From positions 26,341-90,340 of the forward strand of contig JARKUF010000007.1 in NCBI GenBank assembly GCA_029974015.1: DNA of 64,000 bases. Reading direction: 5' to 3'. Shown in pieces: positions 35,245 to 43,088 of this stretch; the stretch's first letter is position 1, and the number at the start of each line of letters is the position of its first letter. The notes beneath the pieces are model-generated. The model saw only the letters and a program-made list of their open reading frames with translations. It was not told the origin of the DNA and did no database searches. Both the position numbers and the translations under genes were made by a program. Source of the stretch: Spirochaetota bacterium (GTDB lineage: Bacteria > Spirochaetota > UBA4802 > JAGODF01).

Positions 35245-36633
35245 CTAATTGGCCCGTGCCTGTTTCGGGCTTTTCACCATCCTTTCTTCGGCCCTGACCT
35301 TGCCTGCCAGCATTTTACCGCAGAGCTTCGAAAAGGCCATGATTGCCAGAGACGGCGGGGCCCCGGGGGACACCGGAAGGACACTGCCGTCGCAGACGTA
35401 CAGGTTCTCATGCTCGGTCCTGAAATTCCGGTCCACAATGAGCCCCATGGCGGCGGTGCCGCCGGGATGGCCGCCAATCATCTCGGCCACGGCGATGGAG
35501 GAAGGTTTTATTCCGGCCTTAATCAGTATTTCTTTGGATATTTCAGTCCCCTTGTTCATCCTTCTTATGTCGTCGCTGTCGAGGGGCTTTGTGAACTTGC
35601 CGTTCTTAAACACGTTCCCGTTCGGATTGTCGCCCAGCTTTACGAAAAGGCCTATGCCGCGCTTCATCAGCGGAAGCATCTTAAGCGCGTTTTTCCTCAT
35701 GGTCTTGATTCTCGAAAAATTGCTCAGCAGGGAATACGACCCGCCCACGTTTCCAATAATGAAACCGTCACTGTGTTCGAAGTCCTCCGTGGCGTGGGAG
35801 AAGGTCATCTCCCTCCATGCTCCGCCGCTACTGTCGGGGGCATAGCCCGTGACCACATTCATAGGATCCATGAAAAAACTTTCACCTACGTTTTTCATTC
35901 CAGAACGGAGGAGTATAGCCGGAGTTCCGATGCCGCCGGCCGAAAGGACGATTTTGTCGGCATTAAAAACCTTGCCGTTTTTCATTTTAACCCCAATGGC
36001 CTTTCCCTTCTTGTCGAAAATAATCCTGTCCACCGGAGACGATATCAGCAGGTCGGCCCCTTTTTCCATGGCTTCTTCGACAAAAACCCTGGTGGTCCAC
36101 TTGGCGTTTCTCGGACATCCCATCATGCACCAGTCGCAACCCACCAGGCATTCATCGGGATCGATGAATTTTTCCTGCGCCCTGAAGGTGATGCCCATTT
36201 TGGCCGCGGCCTCGCGCACCTTTTTCCCGCCGCTGGCTTTCTCAAAAAACCTCTCCGGGAGGGTCTTTACGCCAATCTCTTTTTTAAGCTCCGTGACCTC
36301 TTTTCTGAAATCGAGTCCCATCTTTTCGTAGAGAAATTCCGGAGGGTCGAACACATTGCCATTGTACACCATCGACGAACCGCCGACGGTCATGCCCCGG
36401 GCGACGATGACGCCCTCCCGCGACCTGCTGAACATCAGATAGTTTTTTAGAATGCGGATCCCTAAAAGTGATCCCAGGGCGTGCTTATGCCAGGCCCCGG
36501 CCTCTAACATGAGGGTGCTTTTACCGGCAAGGGCAAGTTCCCTCGCCACAGTACCGCCCCCGGGCCCGGTCCCTATAACGATGTATTCGTAGTTTTCCTT
36601 CAGCTTCTTCGTCCGTCCCATTGTCTTCGACAT
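35245..36633 (-). CDS. GMC-type FAD-dependent oxidoreductase
   Basis: This 462-residue flavoprotein starts with an FAD-binding Rossmann motif (YIVIGTGPGGGTVARELA, about 17-34), followed by ARGMTVGGSSMVYNG. A cysteine-rich segment CLVGCDWCMMGC (about 162-173) and C-terminal GGHPGGTAAMG and LYVCDGSVLPVSPG are features of GMC oxidoreductases close to long-chain alcohol or choline/sterol dehydrogenases. The cysteines might hold an Fe-S cluster. It is the last gene of the leftward locus, 117 bp after the preceding gene, so co-transcription is likely but not certain. The substrate is unknown. Confidence 0.85.
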   Translation of the reverse strand: MSKTMGRTKKLKENYEYIVIGTGPGGGTVARELALAGKSTLMLEAGAWHKHALGSLLGIRILKNYLMFSRSREGVIVARGMTVGGSSMVYNGNVFDPPEFLYEKMGLDFRKEVTELKKEIGVKTLPERFFEKASGGKKVREAAAKMGITFRAQEKFIDPDECLVGCDWCMMGCPRNAKWTTRVFVEEAMEKGADLLISSPVDRIIFDKKGKAIGVKMKNGKVFNADKIVLSAGGIGTPAILLRSGMKNVGESFFMDPMNVVTGYAPDSSGGAWREMTFSHATEDFEHSDGFIIGNVGGSYSLLSNFSRIKTMRKNALKMLPLMKRGIGLFVKLGDNPNGNVFKNGKFTKPLDSDDIRRMNKGTEISKEILIKAGIKPSSIAVAEMIGGHPGGTAAMGLIVDRNFRTEHENLYVCDGSVLPVSPGAPPSLAIMAFSKLCGKMLAGKVRAEERMVKSPKQARAN

Positions 36634-36750
36634 GTTTTTTTCTCCTCACATTTTTTCCCCGGTTTTCGGTCCCACCGCCCCTGCGTAAACGATAAGAACA
36701 CAGTGCCCAATCATTCGGCCCTCACGGGGTCAAAGGGCCGAATTACGAAA

Positions 36751-37938
36751 CTACTTTACATAATATGCCGTGCGCTCCGAACGCATAATCTCGTCATCGA
36801 TCTCCTGTTTGTTTCTGATCTGTTCGAAGAAGGCCTGTATGCGGGTCTTGACCTGGCCCGAGGCCCCGCCGAGGTACTCCCTCTCAATCGCGAGCACCGG
36901 CGGGATAGTCCCCTTCTTCGATTCGCGTCTTAGACGCTCGATCTCCCATCCCCACATGTCGCAGAATTTCAGCTTCTCCACGACCACCGCGTCGGCGGAA
37001 TACTCGCCCGCCATCCCGGCTATCGCCGCGAGCCTTCGCTGGAAATCGTCCATCATGCGCGGACAGGAAAGCCTCGAACCGAAATATCCGGCGGCAATCG
37101 CTTCGCGTGGGTCCCCGCTCTCTTCGACGGAGTGGGAGTACAGCCTGGACCCCATGCAGAAACCGTCGGCGACGATGACCCCGCCCGAGTCCTCGTACAG
37201 CATCAGGTGTTCCGGCTCTTCCATGCATCCGGCAAACATGATGATCCGCACATCCCCGGCGGGCGAACCGCCCCGTCCATCGACGAAGGAAATCACCTCC
37301 TCAAGGAGGGAACAAGCTGTCTCTACCGGCACCGCCGTGACGGCCATCACCACGCGGAGCATTTCGCTCCCCGATATAAGCGAAGTTTCCCCCTTCCTCC
37401 GGTCGTCAAGGGACGAGAGGAGCCCTCTCATCCTGTTGCACAGCTTTATCGACTCGTGCAAATCTTCCCGGGTCACCTCGACGCCGAAATTCTTTTCCAA
37501 TGCCGCCTTCATCAAATCGATGCTATCCACAAAGCCGCTCACCGCATTGACTCCCAGTATGTGCGGCGCGAAGAACATGTGCAAAAATTCGGGGCCGGTT
37601 TTCGAATAGCGCCAGTTATCGAACATTCTGCGGGTGTGGTCACAGCCGTTCATGAACACCACTCCGTCGAGAAAACCGAAATCGCCCTTGAGCGCCTTGT
37701 TAAAACTGTGTCGCACAAAGGAGCAGTTTAGCGGCGCGTAGTACCCGTCGGCGAGGTCGGTCCCGGTGCTTCCCACCCCCCTCATCCTGTAAGGCACAAA
37801 CCCCGCGGCATGAATGACCTCGATGGGTACGTATGAGCAGAAATAGCCGATGATTTTTCTGCCCGCCAGCCTGGCCTCCTTGAGATAGTGGTTGTCGGTA
37901 TTGGCGGCGATCTCGGAGATCCTTTGCATTATCTTCAT
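36751..37938 (-). CDS. 2-hydroxyacyl-CoA dehydratase / benzoyl-CoA reductase-type subunit (HgdB/BcrC family)
   Basis: This 395-residue protein of the HgdB/BcrB/BcrC/double-cubane superfamily opens with the typical GYFCSYVPIEVIHAAGFVPY. Likely cluster-ligand cysteines are C34, C72 (LNCSFVRH) and C99 (NGCDHTRRMFDNW), with a late EKLKFCDMWGWE. Such subunits hold [4Fe-4S] or double-cubane clusters and receive electrons from an ATP-driven activase. The substrate could be a 2-hydroxyacyl-CoA, an aromatic acyl-CoA or a small unsaturated molecule. AGGAGG lies upstream. It is paired with the next gene upstream, at 37963-39399. Confidence 0.88.
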   Translation of the reverse strand: MKIMQRISEIAANTDNHYLKEARLAGRKIIGYFCSYVPIEVIHAAGFVPYRMRGVGSTGTDLADGYYAPLNCSFVRHSFNKALKGDFGFLDGVVFMNGCDHTRRMFDNWRYSKTGPEFLHMFFAPHILGVNAVSGFVDSIDLMKAALEKNFGVEVTREDLHESIKLCNRMRGLLSSLDDRRKGETSLISGSEMLRVVMAVTAVPVETACSLLEEVISFVDGRGGSPAGDVRIIMFAGCMEEPEHLMLYEDSGGVIVADGFCMGSRLYSHSVEESGDPREAIAAGYFGSRLSCPRMMDDFQRRLAAIAGMAGEYSADAVVVEKLKFCDMWGWEIERLRRESKKGTIPPVLAIEREYLGGASGQVKTRIQAFFEQIRNKQEIDDEIMRSERTAYYVK

Positions 37939-37962
37939 TCCTGTCCTCCTTGTCCACCTTCG

Positions 37963-39399
37963 TTACGCCAGGCCATTGCCGACGAAAAAGTCAGTAATCT
38001 GTTTTTTTAGCGATTCCTCCGAAGTGTTCCGGCAGTCGGAATAGTCGCTGCTCATGTGAAGGGCGGGCATGCCCATTCTTTTACAGACGTCCTTCTTGAT
38101 TCTGCCGTACCCCCATCCGTGCTTGCACCCGTTATGCCCCACGAAGATGAAACAGTCGCCGGAATACTCGCTGATGATCTGCTCAAACTCGTCCATGAAC
38201 AGCTCATAGGTGCCGCGCACATTGCGGACCATCGACGCGTGCAGATGGACCTTAGCAAGGCTGAGCATCATACTCTCCTCGGTCGAGGTGTCGACATAGG
38301 GCGTATTGCACCTGCCCATGAGGTCGCCTCCCACAACCATGGCGCCGAACTCCTTTTCAAGCCAGGGATAGAGGCTTATGTAGGCGATGGGCACGTCCCA
38401 CCAGATGACGCGGATTTTCTCATCCTTCACCCATCCCTCGCCCCTTTCGAGCCTCTTTTTCGACGCCTCGTACATGCGCCTGGCCATCTCGGTCAGATGC
38501 GGCGACCCGGAACCCATGAGCTTCATCGCCCAGGCGACGGTCAGCAGTTGTGAGGACACAGGCGAGGGTATAGCCCGCGTCATCGCGGTCAGTTCCTGAA
38601 GGTAGAAGTTTGTCCTGTTGAGCTCCTCGCACGAAGCTTTCAGCTTGTTCCAATCCATCTTCTGGCCGGTGTTCTTTTCGATGAACTTGATCATGGAGCG
38701 CAGGTTCTTTTCAAAGTACCGATACGCCCCCTCGGTGGTGTCGTAGGGGGTGTCGAGCACAAACATCGGCGCCCCTGTCAAATTCTCCACAGTCGGATAG
38801 AACGACACTCCGGAGTCGCAGGGATGCGATGAAGTAACGATGATATCGGGATCGGGCATTTGTCCCGTGAAATAGGCGCCCCCTCCGAACTTCGACGCGG
38901 AACAGCTTTCTATCGACCCGCCTTCAGCTTCAACTGTTTCAAGCAAGTGGATCGAAACGTCCTGTCCCATCCAGCTCCCCGTCACGCTGTAGGCCTCCGG
39001 AATGATGTAGTGCACGTCGAAAGCCCTGAGAAATTCCGGCGACACGCACCATCCGAGGTACACGAGCGGCTTTGACCTGCGCTTGATCGGCTCTATATTG
39101 TGTTTAAGGTATTCGAGCAATATTCTCATGATAGGAAGATGGGCGCGGTAATCTACGGCCCTGTTGAGGCCGCCTCCGAGCCACAGGAGCGCGGAGCGTA
39201 AATACTTGTTGAACCTCGTTTCTTTTTTAAAAATAAAAGGATGCAGGATATATCTGGCTATGAAAGAGATCACTGAGTACGGGAGAATCAGAAGGACGAT
39301 ATAATATCCCCGTATCAGAATATAATAAAGATATTTGGCTATCTGATACTCTTTAAGCTGCTCGGTCCTTTTAGGTCCGGGATTGATTCGCGCGTTCAT
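37963..39399 (-). CDS. 2-hydroxyacyl-CoA dehydratase-type subunit with N-terminal membrane segment
   Basis: This 478-residue member of the HgdA/BcrB group is about 60-90 residues longer than usual because of a hydrophobic N-terminal extension (about 20-58, with YYIVLLILPYSVISFIARYI). The conserved core begins near residue 110 (LVYLGWCVSPEFLRAFDVHY) and includes SSHPCDSGV, VIWWDVPIAYISLYPW and the signature FVGHNGCKHGWGYGRIKKDV with a later SSDYSDC. The extension implies membrane attachment, which is unusual for these normally soluble enzymes. It lies 24 bp before its partner subunit gene and 11 bp after the CooC-like gene. Confidence 0.88.
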   Translation of the reverse strand: MNARINPGPKRTEQLKEYQIAKYLYYILIRGYYIVLLILPYSVISFIARYILHPFIFKKETRFNKYLRSALLWLGGGLNRAVDYRAHLPIMRILLEYLKHNIEPIKRRSKPLVYLGWCVSPEFLRAFDVHYIIPEAYSVTGSWMGQDVSIHLLETVEAEGGSIESCSASKFGGGAYFTGQMPDPDIIVTSSHPCDSGVSFYPTVENLTGAPMFVLDTPYDTTEGAYRYFEKNLRSMIKFIEKNTGQKMDWNKLKASCEELNRTNFYLQELTAMTRAIPSPVSSQLLTVAWAMKLMGSGSPHLTEMARRMYEASKKRLERGEGWVKDEKIRVIWWDVPIAYISLYPWLEKEFGAMVVGGDLMGRCNTPYVDTSTEESMMLSLAKVHLHASMVRNVRGTYELFMDEFEQIISEYSGDCFIFVGHNGCKHGWGYGRIKKDVCKRMGMPALHMSSDYSDCRNTSEESLKKQITDFFVGNGLA

Positions 39400-39410
39400 T
39401 ATACTCTCCT

Positions 39411-40184
39411 CTACTGAAGTATCCCCTGGGCTCCCAGTATTCCCTTGAGTTTCGCCGGGGCCCCCGATTCGGGAGAAATGTCGAAAAGCGAGGCTCCCCT
39501 GCGGTCAAGTTCCCTTATCTCGGGATCGGGGGCTATGAATTCATAACTCAGCATGCCGTCTGACGTTATCGCGCCTATCAGGTCCGAATCAGGGGATTCG
39601 ACGCGATTGAAGATGACGCCTATCTTCACCGGGGCCATCTTCGGGATTTCCTTTATCCTTTTATTGAGCATGAGGGCGGTCTTAACTCCCCGCATCGTGT
39701 TGTCGGAGACGATGACGGGGTACTGTACGGTCTCGACCACCTGACGGTTTACCTGCTCAATTCCCGCCTCGGCGTCAATGATGACGGCGTCGAAGTTTTC
39801 CGCGATCGACCCGATGGTATTTCGAAGCAGGCCGTTCACCGGGCAGTAACAGCCCAGAGTGTTTGTTTGTCCCATAACAATCATGCTGTATCCGGGCCTC
39901 TCTATGAGCGTCTCGAGGAGGACATAGTCTATGACCTCAGAAAGCCTCGCGGTCTCCTCCGATGAGCTCGATATCCGGGCCTGGCGTATTATCTCCTCGC
40001 GGGCCTTGCCGATGGTCTTGAAATTCTCCGCCCCGAGGGAAACCGCAAGTCCCATGGCCGGATCGGCATCGACGAAGAGAACTTTTTTTTCCTGTTCCAC
40101 AAAGAGCTTCCCCGTAAGGGCGGCAAGGACTGTCTTCCCCACCCCCCCCTTTCCGAGGAACGCGATGATTCGGGGCGTATTCAC
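39411..40184 (-). CDS. CooC-type ATPase (metal-cluster/nickel insertion family)
   Basis: This 257-residue MinD-fold ATPase has a deviant Walker A (GKGGVGKTVLAAL, about 11-23), DADPAMGLAVSLG, and the CxC metal-binding motif C112-Y-C114 (TLGCYCPVNGLLR). That motif is diagnostic of CooC, which loads Ni into CO dehydrogenase, and of the related AcsF. No CO dehydrogenase gene is in the window, so its client here is probably the neighbouring AcsB-like protein or the dehydratase-like subunits. The GTG start overlaps the upstream stop by 4 bp. Confidence 0.9.
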   Translation of the reverse strand: MNTPRIIAFLGKGGVGKTVLAALTGKLFVEQEKKVLFVDADPAMGLAVSLGAENFKTIGKAREEIIRQARISSSSEETARLSEVIDYVLLETLIERPGYSMIVMGQTNTLGCYCPVNGLLRNTIGSIAENFDAVIIDAEAGIEQVNRQVVETVQYPVIVSDNTMRGVKTALMLNKRIKEIPKMAPVKIGVIFNRVESPDSDLIGAITSDGMLSYEFIAPDPEIRELDRRGASLFDISPESGAPAKLKGILGAQGILQ

Positions 40185-40972
40185 TTTTTTCTCCTCCTTA
40201 CGATTAAAACTTCCCTCAGAGTGTCGCAGTACGGTTTTTCGTTACAGGTTCCGCAATTCAGGTCGTCGCATTCCAGCGCCCCGTCTTCTTCCAGCCGGAG
40301 TTTCCTGTTCTCTCCATTGATAACGCGCGCCATTGCCTGCAGCCTTTCTATGCGGGCAACAAGGTCGGGCCGGTCGGCAATGAGTACAACTCCGGCGGCG
40401 GCCACCGCCTCCCGCGCTTCATCGCGGTATACCGAGAACAGGGCCCTGCCGATGTCGGGAAGCCCAAATCCGGCATCTACGAGGTCCCGATGGATTCTTA
40501 TCCAAATTCTCCCCTGGAGGCTCCGCGTCATGCATCCCGGGATCCTGTTCGTCAGCGTCATCAGACTGCGGACTCCGGCTTCGGCCGGGTCGATGCCGGG
40601 CCGCATCTGCGCCACTACCACCTGCGCGTATGGCACCGGGCGGCCCTTCATCGCTTTAAATTCGGGAGCGGCAATCCATATCCCTTCGGGAACGGCGCCG
40701 TCGTCACAGGTCCATAGAAACAGGCTCGCCGACTGGGTCGACGGCTGGCCCAGCTCCACGCCGGTGTCCTCCGCCATCACCAGGGAATACTGTTTTTTCG
40801 CGGCCCGTCCTTCTTTTCGGCCCGGGGGCCGCAAACCGGGAAAGGCGCCGCCGGGTTTATATTCCTTGAAACCGTTCTCAGGACCGGCTATCATCTCCTT
40901 AATTTCGGCTATCAGCCCGTCATGGGTCCTGACGCCGTCCGGGACAATCTCCGCCGCTTCATAATCGCTCAT
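40181..40972 (-). CDS. Acetyl-CoA synthase (AcsB/CdhC) domain-like protein
   Basis: This 263-residue protein appears to match an N-terminal portion of the CODH/ACS beta subunit. Matching features are VELGQPSTQSASLFLWTCDD (ELG.P..ASA...LWT pattern), a following IAAPEFKAMKGRPVPYAQVVV resembling the GPDI-type loop, and a C-terminal cysteine set C235, C240, C243, C249 in a CDDLNCGTC..KPYCDTLREV pattern like that of ACS proteins. The A-cluster domain of true AcsB is absent, so it cannot be a complete acetyl-CoA synthase. It is coupled by 4-bp overlaps to an activase gene and to the CooC-like gene. I recognised the homology by motif memory only. Confidence 0.6.
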   Translation of the reverse strand: MSDYEAAEIVPDGVRTHDGLIAEIKEMIAGPENGFKEYKPGGAFPGLRPPGRKEGRAAKKQYSLVMAEDTGVELGQPSTQSASLFLWTCDDGAVPEGIWIAAPEFKAMKGRPVPYAQVVVAQMRPGIDPAEAGVRSLMTLTNRIPGCMTRSLQGRIWIRIHRDLVDAGFGLPDIGRALFSVYRDEAREAVAAAGVVLIADRPDLVARIERLQAMARVINGENRKLRLEEDGALECDDLNCGTCNEKPYCDTLREVLIVRRRKK

Positions 40973-41808
40973 CGCTGCCCCGCCGGGCGGGGAGTATCGG
41001 GCGCCGAGGATTTTGAGGCCCCGTTTTTACGCTGTCCGCCCCTGCCCCCGGCAAGGAGGGCCGCGCCGTATGCGGCGATAATCTGCGGATCGACGGTCGG
41101 CAGATAAGTGTTGTCCTTTATCATCCTCTCGAACATGACCCTGAAGGCGGGCAGTTTCGAAATGCCTCCGCACAGCGCCACGCGGCCGGAGGAATCGCTC
41201 CTTTCCACCAGGGTAATGGCGCGCAACACAATCGACTTCAGCACCCCGGCGAGTATATCGCTCCCTTCCCTTCCGGCGTTTATCTGGCTTATTATTTCGC
41301 TTTCGGCAAACACGGCGCACTGGCTGTTAATTGAATAGGGGCTGTTCGACTTCAGCGCCATATCGGATATGGATTGGAACGGGACCGAAAGCGTCTCGGA
41401 CACCATCTCGAGGAATTTGCCGCTACCCGCGGCGCATTTATCATTGGTTAGCGCGCCGTCAATAAAGCCCCTGGGGTTTACGCCGATTACATTAATGAAA
41501 AGGCCTCCCACATCGACCGCAAGGCGCGCCTCCGGGTCCAGAACATGGACCGCCCGCGCCACGCAGGGCGCTTCGGGGACCGTACCATTGGCCCTTTTCA
41601 CAAGGGAGGCCCCGTAGCCCGTCGCCATCCTGCGCTCTACCGAGCGCTTCTTCACGCCGGAGCGCTCCAGCGCCTTTTTGTAAGCGCCCCTGATGATCTT
41701 CCGCATGTCCTTCCCGGTCTCTTCTATTGCGTATCCGAGGATGGACTCGTCCTTCGCCACGCACACCTTCACAAAACGGGTGCCTATATCGAAGCCCGCC
41801 GTGATCAT
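40969..41808 (-). CDS. Acyl-CoA dehydratase/reductase activase (HgdC/BcrA-BcrD/BadF family), copy 2
   Basis: This 279-residue ASKHA-fold ATPase carries the activase motifs: phosphate-binding AGFDIGTRFVKV at the N-terminus, the cluster cysteine C125 in TNDKCAAGSGKFLE, the second ligand C164 (SQCAVFAESEI), and ADENOSINE-type VALCGGISKLPAF. The homodimer of this family usually bridges one [4Fe-4S] cluster with these two cysteines and uses ATP to drive electron transfer to the dehydratase or reductase. It overlaps both neighbours by 4 bp, the signature of tight coupling. Confidence 0.92.
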   Translation of the reverse strand: MITAGFDIGTRFVKVCVAKDESILGYAIEETGKDMRKIIRGAYKKALERSGVKKRSVERRMATGYGASLVKRANGTVPEAPCVARAVHVLDPEARLAVDVGGLFINVIGVNPRGFIDGALTNDKCAAGSGKFLEMVSETLSVPFQSISDMALKSNSPYSINSQCAVFAESEIISQINAGREGSDILAGVLKSIVLRAITLVERSDSSGRVALCGGISKLPAFRVMFERMIKDNTYLPTVDPQIIAAYGAALLAGGRGGQRKNGASKSSAPDTPRPAGQR

Positions 41809-42608
41809 ATCGCCACCTCGGCGTTCCTGAGTTTTTTCAGTTCAAGGGACGCAAACACCGCCGCGCCCAGGGCCCCGATGATCTGCGGGTCCACCCCCAG
41901 CGGCTTGAAGCGGATATCGAGAAGTTTTTCAAGGTTTCTCACCACGCCGACGTTTTTGGAAACGCCCCCGGTGATGGCGACCTCGTACCGCATATCAACG
42001 TTTCTTCCGAGCGACACCACCCTGCGGGCCACGGCATCGTTGATGCCGTAGGCGATGTCCGAGGTCCTCTTGCCCTTGTACATGTGCTGGAGGACCTCGA
42101 GTTCCATGAAAATACTGCACTTGTTGGTGATAAGCACAGGCCTCCAGGATTTCAGGGAAACCGGGCCGAGCTTTTCCAGGGGAACGCCGATGCATTTCGA
42201 GAGTATTTCAAGGCTTCGCCCGGTCCCGGCGGCGCATTTATCGTTCATGATGAAGTCCAGGACCCTGCCGCTTGAGTCCAGGGAAATGACTTTGCAGTCC
42301 TGGCCGCCGATATCGATCACGGTCCTGATGGAGTTTTCAGCCCAGAAAGCGCCCATGGCATGGCATGATATTTCGCTCATATTCATGAGCGCGAAGGGGA
42401 TGCTATGCCTTCCATATCCTGTACTGCAGCAGAAATTGATGTTCTGGAAAACCAGTCCGGCTTCCCTGAGGGCCTCCGACATTACAGCTCGTGCCGATTC
42501 GACAGGCGTACTCCTGTCCCGTATGATCTTGGTAGCGATCACGACATCACCTTTCATTATGACCGCCTTTGCGGTGAGGGAACCGACATCACATCCTGCA
42601 GCAATCAC
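41805..42608 (-). CDS. Acyl-CoA dehydratase/reductase activase (HgdC family), copy 1
   Basis: This first gene of the leftward locus encodes 267 residues with AGCDVGSLTAKAVI at the start, C125 in NDKCAAGTGRSLE and C164 in NKCSIFMELE, plus VAITGGVSKNVGVV. These are the hallmarks of ATP-dependent component A activases. Two different activases in one operon occur in benzoyl-CoA reductase systems (BcrA/BcrD) and may form a heterodimer. The start is GTG at 42608 with GGAGG upstream and a strong promoter about 30 bp before it. Confidence 0.92.
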   Translation of the reverse strand: MIAAGCDVGSLTAKAVIMKGDVVIATKIIRDRSTPVESARAVMSEALREAGLVFQNINFCCSTGYGRHSIPFALMNMSEISCHAMGAFWAENSIRTVIDIGGQDCKVISLDSSGRVLDFIMNDKCAAGTGRSLEILSKCIGVPLEKLGPVSLKSWRPVLITNKCSIFMELEVLQHMYKGKRTSDIAYGINDAVARRVVSLGRNVDMRYEVAITGGVSKNVGVVRNLEKLLDIRFKPLGVDPQIIGALGAAVFASLELKKLRNAEVAI

Positions 42609-42644
42609 GCGGACACCTCCAAAATAATTACAAAGTCCTGTCAG

Positions 42645-42680
42645 ATATTACTTGTTCTGCCGATTATTGTCAAATCGGCA
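42645..42680 (-). promoter_or_regulatory. Near-consensus promoter with overlapping operator for the activase operon
   Basis: On the minus strand TTGACA (42668-42673), a 17-bp spacer and TAATAT (42645-42650) lie 37 bp upstream of the GTG. A perfect inverted repeat TGCCGATT-7-AATCGGCA (42658-42680) covers the -35 element, consistent with a repressor operator. Confidence 0.7.
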
Positions 42681-42917
42681 CTGTATACACATCTAAGAAT
42701 GCCGGGACGAAACTTCATATTGTATAATCAATACCGTCCGGATGGTCGTAGAGGGAGAAAACGCTATTTTCTCCCCTTTCCGGGGCTTAAAAAACCCAAA
42801 AGGACGCCCGAAAAGCAAACCTGTTCCCCCCATCGCCCAGGCTCATTCATTTTTCAAACATGAAAAAACGATATTATATCAGCAATACATCAACAAATCC
42901 TCCCGGTAGTGCTTTTT

Positions 42918-42975
42918 TTGGCCAACTTAAATGAACCTTATACACTATGAAGAATTTCGAAAAAAACTTCATAGT
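42918..42975 (+). promoter_or_regulatory. Candidate promoter and operator for the thiolase-ferredoxin operon
   Basis: TTGGCC (42918-42923), 17 bp and TACACT (42941-42946) form a plausible promoter 143 bp before the ATG at 43089. A perfect 9-bp inverted repeat ACTATGAAG-14-CTTCATAGT (42944-42975) overlaps the -10 and the start site. The whole 42609-43088 spacer contains no gene. Confidence 0.5.
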
Positions 42976-43088
42976 ATTGAAGCGCTAAACCTCCGGAATT
43001 GTTACTTTAACCACGGTTCGGAACGAAAAGAGAGCACCCAAATCGGGGGCCCGGCCGAACACCACTATTTTCCAGGAGCTACAAGCAC

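Noticed and set aside
35194..36450. 418-residue open frame on the plus strand
   Set aside because: It is antisense to the GMC oxidoreductase, which shows clear FAD motifs; the GC-rich code produces long shadow frames here.
39411..40972. Calling 39411-40972 a CO dehydrogenase/acetyl-CoA synthase operon
   Set aside because: There is no CODH catalytic subunit (CooS/AcsA), no A-cluster domain and no corrinoid protein gene; only the CooC-like and AcsB-like pieces are present.
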